A stretch of DNA of 47,246 bases, taken from assembly GCF_014737315.1 (NCBI RefSeq), contig NZ_JPUF01000029.1, positions 1 through 47,246 of the forward strand, in the 5' to 3' direction. This document shows, one piece after another, positions 26,410 through 35,033 of this stretch. Position 1 is the stretch's first letter, and each line of letters starts with the position of its first letter. The translations under genes were made by a program, and so were the position numbers. The notes beneath the pieces are model-generated. The model did no database searches, was not told where the DNA came from, and was given only the letters and a program-made list of their open reading frames with translations. The stretch comes from Treponema zioleckii. GTDB lineage: Bacteria; Spirochaetota; Spirochaetia; Treponematales; Treponemataceae.

Positions 26410-27712
26410 ATGCTCAAAAAAATATTCTTCGGTCTTTTAGCCAGCGTACTTTTTGCAAGTACATTCACATCCTGCAATTCACAAACGAAACCTGTCGTAA
26501 TTTGGACGGACAGGGCAGAAGTCGTTTCTTACCTGGAACTTTTTAATCTTACCAATGAAAAGACAAAAGCCGTAATCGCATATAAAGAAAGTCTTGCAGA
26601 TGCATTTCCGCCAACAAAAGACGAAGCAATTCCAGACATCATAATCGGTTCGTGGCTAAAAAATTCACGCCTCGAAAAAAACTTTAAAAAAATACAACTC
26701 GCTGCTCGGAAAAAACGACATAAATCCCGCAATTTTTTATCCAGAACTTCTAGAATACGGAAAAAGCGGGCGTTCACAATATCTTCTGCCAGTCAGTTTC
26801 AATCTTCCGGCTTTGCTTTTTTCTGCAAAATACGAAGCAATGATTGACAACAGCAGCATGATAACTGCAGAAAAAGTAAAGGAACTTTCGGCTCCGTTCA
26901 ACAAGAAAAATGAAAAATCAGCTTACATTGAGATGGGATTCGGACCAACCTGGAACATTGATTTTGTGTACACGCTGGCAAAACTTTACGGCGTGAATTT
27001 TAAGGAAAACGGGAACTTATTTTCATACGATGCAGAAAAACTTTCAGAACTCACAGACTTTATAAAGACCTGGACAACTGAATGCAACACTTCTTCAAAA
27101 GCAGAAAATGATTTTTCATATAAATATCTTTACGTGCCGAGCAACAAGCAGATTGAAACCGGCAGATGCCTTTTCTCTTACACTACGAGCGAGCAACTTC
27201 TGGCACTTTCGCCAGAGCAACTCGAAAACATCGATTTTAGATGGGTTTCAAAAGACAAAAAGATTTCAGTAGAAGACAATATCGTCTGCGCAGGAATTTA
27301 CAAAAAAGCAAACAGCAAAAAGAATGCGGAAATTTTCTTAAAATGGTTCTTTAATGAGGATAATCAAATGGCACTAATCGAGCGCACCGAAAAAATGCAT
27401 TTGGGAACTTATGCGTTCGGAATCTGCAACGGTTTTTCTTCAATCAGGGTTGTAACCGAAAGATTCTATCCGTCGCTGTACAAAAATCTTTTAGGCTCTT
27501 TTCCAACAGAAAATTCGCTTATTACGCCAAACGCACTCCCTTCAAGATGGAAGAGTCTTTTGGAGCGCGTAATTAAACCGTATCTAAAAGATGCAACGAA
27601 CACGAATTTTTCCTCAGAAAACTCAGAAAAAACCGACGAGGAATCAACAGAGCAATCGAACTATCCGTCAATCGAAAGCCGCCTCAACACGTGGGCAAAA
27701 CAGTTTAATTAA
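26410..27712 (+). pseudogene. Extracellular solute-binding lipoprotein, frameshifted in A7 run
   Basis: The N-terminus is a lipoprotein signal (MLKKIFFGLLASVLFAST, then FTSC). The first frame leaves after NFKK at an A7 run (26686-26692). Removing one A continues with YNSLLGKNDINPAIFYPELL and joins the second frame, about 433 residues in all. The fold resembles ABC sugar-binding proteins (VVIWTDRAEVVSYLELFN opening, FGPTWNIDFVYTLAKLYG, GRCLFSYTTSEQLL, FLKWFFNEDNQMAL). No permease genes are adjacent, so it is an orphan binding protein. A serine/glutamate-rich tail precedes the stop. Confidence 0.8.
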
Positions 27713-27714
27713 GG

Positions 27715-28124
27715 GAAACGCGGAAAGTTGACTTGTGGAATACAAGTTTACTTGTGCGTTTCCCACGAGTTTTCTGAAGAAAACTCGTGCTTTGGTGGGT
27801 ACACTTGCAGGTGTTCACAAAACGCTGCGGCAAGCAAGGCCGCGTTTTGTGAGGGCAGTTTTGTTGTCCAGCGAGTCGCGGACAACTTTGAGATAGTCGA
27901 ATTGAATTGTGCGTTTACGGAAACGCGGAAAGTTGACTTTGCAAATACAAGTTGATTTTTAGCGTTTCCCACGAGTTTTCTGAAGAAAACTCGTACTCTG
28001 GTTAGTCAGTTTGCAGGTGTTCACAAAGCGCGGCGGCAAGCAAGGCCGCGTTTTGCGAGGGCTGTTTTGTTGTCCAGCGAGTCGCGGACAACTTTGAGGT
28101 AGTCGAGTTGACTCGTGCTCTGGT
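27715..28124. repeat. Two tandem 205-bp repeats
   Basis: Copies start at 27715 and 27920. Each contains the AAAGTTGACT box, a perfect hairpin CACGAGTTTTCT/AGAAAACTCGTG (or a near copy), a GGCAAGCAAGGCCGCGTTTT block and the stem GTTGTCC/GGACAAC. Similarity to the 16.7-kb repeats shows a common family. There is no coding capacity I would support. Confidence 0.8.
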
Positions 28125-28183
28125 GGGCGGGATTGACAAATGCTTCAACCTCGCCGCGACAAGCACGGCAACGTTTTGCATCA

Positions 28184-28222
28184 GTGTCCCATCTGTGTTA
28201 ATCTCCATTCATCTGTGTCAAA
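28184..28222. repeat. ATCTGTGT-type dispersed repeat
   Basis: The segment resembles 40583-40625 (shared GTGTCCCATCTGT and GTCAAAA ends) and the TCTGCG motifs at 8.6 kb. It is an intergenic repeat with no ORF. Confidence 0.5.
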
Positions 28223-28249
28223 ACCTAAAAGTCCACTTCTCCCACGCGA

Positions 28250-31200
28250 TTAGTAGTTCCAGTCATCTTCGCCAACATCAGCGGCACGGTTTGCATTCTC
28301 CGAAGTTTGTTGCAAGGCTATACCGGTCGAAGCGGAAGGATTTTTTATTTTATTCGCCTGGGCAAGCAACTCATTGTATTTTTTTGAGTCACCTTCATTC
28401 TTGTAAATCTGAGCAAGATTCTTGTAGGCAGACGAATAATTCTTGTCATATTTTATAGCAAGCTCCAATGCATTCTTGGCTTTTTGAGTCTCGCCAAAGC
28501 TGTTAAAAATCTTTGCGATGGTGTTGAGCTGAGTTTTATCTTTTGTGAGAAGAACCCTTTTTTCAAGAGATTCAATAAACACATTCTTTAGCTCAGAATT
28601 CGATTTTTCACGCAAAAGGGCAACCTTGTCATCAGAAACAGAAATATTTTTCTTTTCAGACGAAACGTTCACCGGCGGGAATATTTCTCTTGCCTCCGCA
28701 ATCGGAATAAATTCCTGCACTTCGCCTAAAATTTCCTCGCTTGCTTTTTTCCAAGCTGCCGCAAAACCGCTCGTAAGCAACGTAGTCTCCACAGGAACGT
28801 AAAGCTTTTCGTTGTACGCGTAGAACTTGTAGCCCTGCAAAGTCAAATCCTGCAAAAGATTCTCGTCAGCCGAGCCGAGTTCAAAGGCACAAAAAATATG
28901 CCCTGGAACCGTTACGAGAGCCGCAGGAACTCCGGCAGATTCAAGGAGAGAACAATACAAAGTCGTCATGTCATCGCAGTCGCCGCCCCGAACGCCCAGC
29001 GTCTCGAACGGAAAGCGCACCGTGTCAATCGCATACTCGTTATCAACATTCTCCGTTGCAGGCGCAACCGGGTCTGGAACATAATTGAGCGGAATCGCGC
29101 CCAACGCGTTTGCAAGATTCATTGCACGGGTAAAATTCTTCGAGAGAACCACTTTTTTGCTCAAAGCCACGGTGTCAAACTTAAAAGCGGAAACAGTCGC
29201 GTCATTAGGCAAAATAAAGCACGAAAGCATGGAAGTGTACTTCCAGTTCATCGCAGATTTTTTGTAAAGAGTCACAGGCCGGGTAAGAGAAAGTTTTTGA
29301 ATCCTGCCGTCTTCTTCCCATTCAAGAGTAAAATTCATCTGAACCGTGGAATTTTCGTTCACGTTCAAAACTGAATCGTTAAGAATCGTACTCACCTCAA
29401 GTTCGGCTTCCTCGCCAGATTTTAGCTCAGGCAAAACAGAACCTTTTGCCGCAAAATCCATGTAGTTCCGCACAAAAGCCGAAACGCTCACGTTTTTAAT
29501 AGAAGATTTCGCCTTATTTTTTACGCGAACAAAGCCCGCAGGCTGGCTCGCATACACGTTCATGAACGCGGGAAAAAGCGCATTCAGGGCAACAGTCTCA
29601 ACTTCAAGATTCGGAATACGCTGAGCCGAACTTTCCATTCCGAATGAATTTTTCAGGTCGGCAATCATGCGCACAACTTCACTGTCGTTGGGAAAGCGTT
29701 TTTTTAGGCGCTCAAGGATTTTCATCGTCTCGCTGTACTCGCCCTTCGCGGTCTCCTCGCCGTATTCATCGTAAAGGGCAATCGCCTTTTCAAAATGCTC
29801 TTTTGCACTCTGCTTATCAAACTGAACTTCTGCAAGAAGAAACTGGTCGCTCGTCTGGGCATCTCCAGGGCATTTTTCAAGGTAGTTTTTCAAAGTTTCA
29901 TAAGAAACCCAATTACCGCCGTTTGACTTGTACAGTTCCGCGATTTTTTTTAAAACGCTGAAATCTTTCGGATTTTTTTCACGCTCCGCATTGAGTTTTA
30001 AAAGGTCAGTCATAAAAGCAGGAAGTTTTTTTGAATATTCAGGTTCGACCATACGCACAACGGCGTCATTCATGGAGTTTGAATTACGCATAAAGTAGTA
30101 AACGCCGTTTCTGTAGTCACGAATTACTGCATCACGAAGAACTTCCGGAAGCTCCTGCTCATAAATCAAGCGTCCGTAAAAATCAAAGCATTTTAAAAAG
30201 CGCTTACCGTCTGTATCATAAAACGCAAAGAAACTGTCATCGTTTACCCATTCAAGACTCGAAATTTTTGAGTCAAGACAAATAAAATCAGAAATTTTTC
30301 CGTCAGGAGCAAAAACAACACAAGCACCTTCAAACGTAACAGTTGTCCAAATTCTTCCGTCTCTTGCAATAACACACCTACCAAGTGAATTAGAATCAAA
30401 ATTGACAGATTTTGGGCTTTTACCTTTTTTTCCGGCACACTGTAAATTTCCCTGGACAGTAGCGTCATATATCCATAAATCACCATTGTTATCTAAATAA
30501 GGAACGGCAGCATCTGAAGTGCTAGGATTCTCTATGATTTCTACAGTTTTATTGAAGTTAGAGTCAAAATGAAAAACTTTGTTTGTTTTAGGACTTGAAA
30601 GCTTTATATTTTTTCCATCAGACCACGCAAAATAATACTTTTTTTGTGAATCCAACGAAGAGTCAAAACCTGCCATCAAATCACGCTTATATTCTCCGGC
30701 CATTGAATAAACAACCGCACGGTCTCCGTCACGAACGACCATTGAATAATCATCAAGAGCGGCAACTGTTGACCAGTACAACCACGTTGGAGTAACAGAT
30801 TTTCCACGGTATTTAGTAAAGTCAATATAATCAAGATAAACCAACGGCTGCTTTTTTATACGAGATTTTTCAGAATAAATTTTACATGTTGAAAGCAACA
30901 ACTGAGTCGCCGAAGATATCTTAAAATTCTTTTTTAAGATATCAAAACAATATGATTTTGACTCGTCTTTATTGGTATAAACTTCCATCTCAAAACTGAG
31001 AGTTTCTTTTTCGGTTCCGTATTCTATTTCTGAAATCCGGAGCTTTCCGAACGGATATTTAAAGGCTGCTGCTTTTTCGGCACGTTCTTTTCGATTTTCA
31101 ATTTCCTGCCGGTATCTGTTAGTTTTAGGACCGTCGCCATCGATTCGCTTAAAGCCCATGCTACGATATCTTTCTTCCCTAGCTTTTTCTTCTGCTTCTT

Positions 31201-31459
31201 CTTTTTCAGCCATCTCTAAAAGCTCTTCATCGCTCATAGAACCTATTGAACTAAAAGAAAGCATCTCGCTTGGAACATCGTCTTCCGTCTGAATCAAATT
31301 CACACCGATTTTTTTAGCTTCACGCACGGCAGCCGGAAATGCACTTTCAAGAATCGGAAGAATGTCTTCATCGATATTCTCGAATTTAACAGAAAAATCC
31401 ACCGCGAAAACTGTGGAAAATATAAAAAACGAACTAAGCACAAAAAACAACTTTTTCAT
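28250..31459 (-). CDS. Large secreted TPR protein with transglutaminase-like domain
   Basis: The start at ATG 31459 follows AGAGG and begins a signal peptide (MKKLFFVLSSFFIFSTVFAV); the product has about 1069 residues. An N-terminal region with Glu/Lys-rich helices leads to beta-propeller-like repeats (about 230-490). A TPR segment follows, then a beta-sandwich region. The transglutaminase/papain-like domain (about 845-905) has GVRGGDCDDMTTLYCSLLES and VPGHIFCAFE with the catalytic Cys and His. C-terminal TPRs end the protein (KNALELAIKYDKNYSSAYKN). It probably acts in the envelope, processing or scaffolding proteins. Its leader region is duplicated before the next gene upstream. Confidence 0.75.
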   Translation of the reverse strand: MKKLFFVLSSFFIFSTVFAVDFSVKFENIDEDILPILESAFPAAVREAKKIGVNLIQTEDDVPSEMLSFSSIGSMSDEELLEMAEKEEAEEKAREERYRSMGFKRIDGDGPKTNRYRQEIENRKERAEKAAAFKYPFGKLRISEIEYGTEKETLSFEMEVYTNKDESKSYCFDILKKNFKISSATQLLLSTCKIYSEKSRIKKQPLVYLDYIDFTKYRGKSVTPTWLYWSTVAALDDYSMVVRDGDRAVVYSMAGEYKRDLMAGFDSSLDSQKKYYFAWSDGKNIKLSSPKTNKVFHFDSNFNKTVEIIENPSTSDAAVPYLDNNGDLWIYDATVQGNLQCAGKKGKSPKSVNFDSNSLGRCVIARDGRIWTTVTFEGACVVFAPDGKISDFICLDSKISSLEWVNDDSFFAFYDTDGKRFLKCFDFYGRLIYEQELPEVLRDAVIRDYRNGVYYFMRNSNSMNDAVVRMVEPEYSKKLPAFMTDLLKLNAEREKNPKDFSVLKKIAELYKSNGGNWVSYETLKNYLEKCPGDAQTSDQFLLAEVQFDKQSAKEHFEKAIALYDEYGEETAKGEYSETMKILERLKKRFPNDSEVVRMIADLKNSFGMESSAQRIPNLEVETVALNALFPAFMNVYASQPAGFVRVKNKAKSSIKNVSVSAFVRNYMDFAAKGSVLPELKSGEEAELEVSTILNDSVLNVNENSTVQMNFTLEWEEDGRIQKLSLTRPVTLYKKSAMNWKYTSMLSCFILPNDATVSAFKFDTVALSKKVVLSKNFTRAMNLANALGAIPLNYVPDPVAPATENVDNEYAIDTVRFPFETLGVRGGDCDDMTTLYCSLLESAGVPAALVTVPGHIFCAFELGSADENLLQDLTLQGYKFYAYNEKLYVPVETTLLTSGFAAAWKKASEEILGEVQEFIPIAEAREIFPPVNVSSEKKNISVSDDKVALLREKSNSELKNVFIESLEKRVLLTKDKTQLNTIAKIFNSFGETQKAKNALELAIKYDKNYSSAYKNLAQIYKNEGDSKKYNELLAQANKIKNPSASTGIALQQTSENANRAADVGEDDWNY

Positions 31460-31502
31460 AACAACCTCTATTTTTAATATTTTAGAGAAATTTGAGAAAA
31501 CC
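31441..31502 (-). repeat. Leader and signal-peptide copy 1
   Basis: About 55 bp containing the first codons (MKKLFF), the AGAGG site and an AT-rich leader are almost identical to 31882-31941 in front of the neighbouring gene. Both genes thus share a duplicated expression and secretion start. In other respects the two proteins are unrelated. Confidence 0.75.
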
Positions 31503-31519
31503 GTCCCAAACATCATTGA

Positions 31520-31900
31520 TTATTTTCCTGAACTAATAATTTTTACCCTATTATCAGTAAGATTCAAATCAAAAACCTGCCCGATTTCATTATAAATCCT
31601 TATGGTATTGTCATCAGCAAGCTCCATTTTTGAAATATAGACAAACTGCTCTACCCTTTCCTTAAAAGGAATGTAGAGATGACTGTAAATTTTAATGACA
31701 GACAACCGTATCATTCCGTCTTCAGACTCTTCAATAACGTCAACTTCCCCACTTCCGCCATAAAGCCCCATTCGGTATGATGCCCGATACTCTTTTCCCT
31801 TATGGACAATTGACGGAATTTCAGGTGGAGGAAACTCTTTTGCAAAAAGCAGTGGCTGAAGGAGAAAAAACACAATATTGCAAAAAAACAACTTTTTCAT
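31520..31900 (-). CDS. Small secreted hypothetical protein
   Basis: ATG 31900 follows AGAGG and begins a signal peptide (MKKLFFCNIVFFLLQPLLFA). The mature part (about 106 residues) is beta-rich, with KGKEYRASYRMGLYGGSGEV, then FVYISKMELADDNTIRIYNE. I do not recognise the family. It lies upstream of the large TPR protein on the same strand, with a duplicated leader, and may be co-regulated. Confidence 0.6.
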   Translation of the reverse strand: MKKLFFCNIVFFLLQPLLFAKEFPPPEIPSIVHKGKEYRASYRMGLYGGSGEVDVIEESEDGMIRLSVIKIYSHLYIPFKERVEQFVYISKMELADDNTIRIYNEIGQVFDLNLTDNRVKIISSGK

Positions 31901-31941
31901 AGCAACCTCTATTTTTAATATTTTAGAGAAATTTGAGAAAA
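31882..31941 (-). repeat. Leader and signal-peptide copy 2
   Basis: Second copy of the 31441-31502 segment, with a few substitutions around the start codon (CATAG for CATAA on the plus strand). Beyond about 31941 the two sequences diverge. Confidence 0.75.
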
Positions 31942-32022
31942 AAAACACTTTAGAAATGAAAAAAAAATCCGAAATTCGACTGAAAAATATCCAAAATGTC
32001 AATAGAAATTAAAAAATTTGTC

Positions 32023-32049
32023 TTAATTAAATTTTTCTGCCTCCGATAA
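32023..32049 (+). promoter_or_regulatory. Sigma-28-like promoter
   Basis: TTAA (32023-32026), 15 nt, then TCCGATAA (32042-32049) matches the flagellar sigma-28 pattern TAAA-N15-GCCGATAA at most positions. The same layout stands before fliS. It lies 43 bp before the start of the 131-residue protein. Confidence 0.4.
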
Positions 32050-32091
32050 ATTTACTAGATAGAAAAAGTTCGAAAAAGAGGGGTGGGAAAT

Positions 32092-32484
32092 ATGGTCAAC
32101 TCGATTTCAATTAATTCAATCAATTCTTACTCAATCTCAGGAGTTCTCGCCGGAAGCAATAAACTTTACGTTCCTGTAAAGCCAGCGATGGTGATTTACT
32201 CCCAGTTTGATCATGTTGCGGGATACGCGGCACGACCGAATCAGGCCGGAGTTTCTGTAAGCAAAGTGCAGATTTTGAACTCACTGATTGATCAACTTGC
32301 AACAATGAAGGGTACGCCAAAGCTTGACGTAAAATCACAGCAATTGTCGGAAAAACAGATTGACGGTTTAATTGATACGCTTCAAATCAAATTGCAGACG
32401 ACCATGCAAGTTGCCGAAGCGACAGGCTACGGTCTTGCAGGCGTAGCTCCAGAAGCTGGAATGTTATTCTCAGTTGTTGCATAA
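32092..32484 (+). CDS. Conserved-looking hypothetical protein, possible motility role
   Basis: I chose ATG 32092 (130 residues), behind GAGGGG; an in-frame GTG 9 nt upstream lacks spacing. The protein is small and has no signal peptide or membrane helix. Its N-terminus is serine/asparagine-rich (SISINSINSYSISGVLAG) and its C-terminal half helical (KVQILNSLIDQLATMK, then IDTLQIKLQTTMQVAEATGY). I do not recognise a family. The sigma-28-like promoter suggests co-regulation with flagellar genes. A terminator follows at 32516. Confidence 0.6.
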   Translation: MVNSISINSINSYSISGVLAGSNKLYVPVKPAMVIYSQFDHVAGYAARPNQAGVSVSKVQILNSLIDQLATMKGTPKLDVKSQQLSEKQIDGLIDTLQIKLQTTMQVAEATGYGLAGVAPEAGMLFSVVA

Positions 32485-32515
32485 CGCACTGTACGGCATA
32501 CAGTTCATTTGTCGG

Positions 32516-32567
32516 AAAACTCTTCCGAGGTCAAGAAATTTTGTCCTCGCGGAGAGTTTTTTTTATT
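32516..32567 (+). terminator. Intrinsic terminator
   Basis: AAAACTCTTCCGAGG (32516-32530) pairs with CCTCGCGGAGAGTTTT (32545-32560) with one bulge, then a T run. It closes the 32092-32484 gene. Confidence 0.8.
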
Positions 32568-32682
32568 CTCATAATTCATACCTCACACTTTCCGGTTTCC
32601 AGTTTCGTCTTTCCACTATCATCTTTCCGCCCATTCAGTTATAATCTTTTCGTTAAATCGAACATTATTTTTAGGAGACTTT

Positions 32683-34890
32683 ATGTCTAGAGATACCAAA
32701 GAACTTTGCCACTGGGCAGACCAGCAGGCTGAGAGAATCATCAAACAGAAGGGTGAACTTGACTCGTACACTTGCGCGTCAGGAATCACACCTTCTGGAA
32801 CTGTTCACATCGGTAACTTCCGCGAGATTATTACCGTTGATTTGATTGTCCGCGCGCTCCGAGACAGAGGCAAGAACGTCCGCTTCATCTATTCTTGGGA
32901 CGACTATGACGTTTTTAGAAAAGTTCCTGGAAACATGCCAAAACCAGAAGAACTCGAAAAATATCTCCGCTATCCGATTACAATGGTTCCAGACACATTC
33001 GGACGCGACGAGAACTATGCCCGCCACCACGAAGTAGACATTGAAACTCAGCTTCCTCGCGTGGGAATCCACCCAGAATTTTTGTATCAGGCAAGCCGTT
33101 ACCGCGCAAACCGCTACGCAGAAGGCATGAAAATCGCGATGCAGAAACGCGACGTAATCAAACAGTGCCTTAACGAGTACCGCGATGACGAGCACAAAAT
33201 GAAGAGCGAAGACGTTTACTGGCCAGTAGCCGCATTCTGCTGCAAGTGCAACAAAGACGAGACCGAGATTCTCGAATACGACGGCGAATACGGAATCACT
33301 TACAAGTGCAATGCCTGCGGCCATGTAGAAAAAGGCGACCTCCGCACATCAAAAGAATTCAAACTCGGCTGGCGAGTTGACTGGCCAATGAGATGGAACG
33401 AAGAGAAAGTTTGCTTCGAACCAGGCGGAAAAGACCACATTTCTCCGGGTGGAAGCTATGACACTGCAAAACTCGTCTCAAAACGACTCTACAACTGGGA
33501 CGCACCAGTTACAATGAAGTACGACTTCGTTAAGCTCAAGGGCGTTCCTGGAAAAATGTCATCATCAAAAGGAAAGGTAATTTCTTTGGTTGATGCTCTC
33601 GAAGTTTATCAGCCGGAAGTATTGCGATACATCTTCGCATCGAACAAAGTTGACCATGAATTCAGCATCAGCTTTGACCTTGACGTTGTTACAGTTTACG
33701 AAGCTTACGACAGAACCGAGCGAATCGCGTGGGGACTTGAAGAACCAAAAGAAAAAGATCCGGCAAAAAAAGAGGGCGTAATTCTCCGCGAAAAGAGAAT
33801 CTACGAACTCAGCCAGATTGAACCGGGATTCCCGAAAGTTCAGCCTTATCAGGTTCCGTTCAGACTTCTAACGACTCTCCTCCAGACATATTCTGGCGAC
33901 GTTGATGCCGTAATCAAATCTTTGGGCGACGTAAAACCTGAGCAGGAAGAAACTCTCAGAAGACGATGCGCATGCGCTTGGTACTGGATTAAAGAATCAG
34001 CTCCGACCTTCGCACCAGACTTCTGTTTTGCGCTCCGTGAGGACGGCGTTCGTGCAGAACTTGCAGAAGACATGGCAGCAGCCGTTAAGAAAGTTCTTAC
34101 AGATGTCGTTCCAAAAATCGACAGTTTCCAGACGGACAAAGACTGCCAGCAGGCAATTTATGATGTTGCCACAGCACTCGGTCTGGACGCAAAGCAGCTC
34201 TTCCTTGCCCTCTACACAGCCTTGATTGGAAAGGAGCAGGGACCGCGACTTGGAAGCTTCATGCGAATCATCGGCAAAGCAAAACTCGAAAAACTTCTTT
34301 CTACAGTTGACGGAGTTTCGGCAGAAAAACTCGCTCAAAAAACACAGAACAAAAAACTCACACCGGAAGAAATCGACAAACTTCCGTTGGCAGAGCGATT
34401 CAGCCGCCGAGTAATTCTTAAAGTCAGCAAAATCGAAAAAGTCGAGCAGCATCCGGGCGGAAGTTTCCTCTACATTCTTACGCTCAACACAGGTGACGCA
34501 GAGCCACGCCAGATTGTAAGCTCAATCGTAAAATTCTACAAACCAGAAGAACTTTTGGGAAAGAACATCGTTTTGGTTTACAACCTTAAGCCGGCAAACT
34601 TCCGCGGAGTCCGCTCAAACGGAATGCTCCTCGCAGCAAGCGACCCGAACACAACCGAAGACACATGCGAAGTGATTTTTGCACCGCAGTTCGAAGTTGG
34701 AACAATCTTGGAGCCAGAGGGATTCAACGTTCCAGCCGATGTTGCAGAAATGTGCTTTGTAAAACCAGAGAAATTCCAGGAAATGGAACTCTCAACAAAA
34801 GACGGCGTTGTAGTTATTGACGGAAAGAAAATCGGCTCAAACGGCCAGTTCCTTTCTGTAGAAAAATACAAAGACGGAAAAGTAAAATAA
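32683..34890 (+). CDS. lysS: Class I lysyl-tRNA synthetase with tRNA-binding domain
   Basis: This enzyme charges tRNA-Lys. The class I (archaeal/spirochete) form is shown by PSGTVHIGN (HIGH-type, residues about 36-44) and KMSSSKGKVIS (KMSKS-type, about 290). A zinc ribbon insert lies in CCKCNKDE...YKCNACGHVE (about 185-215). An all-helical anticodon-binding part follows. The last ~170 residues form a Trbp111/EMAPII-like OB fold (RVILKVSKIEKVEQHPGGSF, then NLKPANFRGVRSNGMLLAAS) that binds the tRNA elbow. The fused length of 735 residues exceeds the ~530 of plain class I enzymes. It has AGGAG before ATG and is single-gene with its own terminator. Confidence 0.96.
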   Translation: MSRDTKELCHWADQQAERIIKQKGELDSYTCASGITPSGTVHIGNFREIITVDLIVRALRDRGKNVRFIYSWDDYDVFRKVPGNMPKPEELEKYLRYPITMVPDTFGRDENYARHHEVDIETQLPRVGIHPEFLYQASRYRANRYAEGMKIAMQKRDVIKQCLNEYRDDEHKMKSEDVYWPVAAFCCKCNKDETEILEYDGEYGITYKCNACGHVEKGDLRTSKEFKLGWRVDWPMRWNEEKVCFEPGGKDHISPGGSYDTAKLVSKRLYNWDAPVTMKYDFVKLKGVPGKMSSSKGKVISLVDALEVYQPEVLRYIFASNKVDHEFSISFDLDVVTVYEAYDRTERIAWGLEEPKEKDPAKKEGVILREKRIYELSQIEPGFPKVQPYQVPFRLLTTLLQTYSGDVDAVIKSLGDVKPEQEETLRRRCACAWYWIKESAPTFAPDFCFALREDGVRAELAEDMAAAVKKVLTDVVPKIDSFQTDKDCQQAIYDVATALGLDAKQLFLALYTALIGKEQGPRLGSFMRIIGKAKLEKLLSTVDGVSAEKLAQKTQNKKLTPEEIDKLPLAERFSRRVILKVSKIEKVEQHPGGSFLYILTLNTGDAEPRQIVSSIVKFYKPEELLGKNIVLVYNLKPANFRGVRSNGMLLAASDPNTTEDTCEVIFAPQFEVGTILEPEGFNVPADVAEMCFVKPEKFQEMELSTKDGVVVIDGKKIGSNGQFLSVEKYKDGKVK

Positions 34891-34898
34891 GAATCAAC

Positions 34899-34936
34899 TG
34901 TCATTCTGAACTTGATTTGAAAAAATTCAGAATGAC
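34899..34936. repeat. TGTCATTCTGAA palindrome
   Basis: TGTCATTCTGAA and TTCAGAATGACA form a 12-bp stem around a 14-nt loop in the lysS-ftsH spacer. It is related to the elements at 10206 and 43001. Confidence 0.6.
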
Positions 34937-34960
34937 AATTACGATTTACTAAAATTGAAT

Positions 34961-35007
34961 AAAAAAGGCAGCCTGCAACGATTTTCGTTCACTGGCTGCC
35001 TTTTTTT
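34961..35007. terminator. Bidirectional terminator between lysS and ftsH
   Basis: AAAAAAGGCAGCC (34961-34973) and GGCTGCCTTTTTT form a stem with T runs on both strands, serving convergent lysS and ftsH. Confidence 0.85.
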
Positions 35008-35033
35008 ATAGAGCACTTGAATGCGTAAAAATT

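Noticed and set aside
27728-28208. ORFs inside the 205-bp tandem repeats
   Set aside because: They follow the repeat unit and hairpins, lack ribosome sites and show the same frame pattern on both strands.
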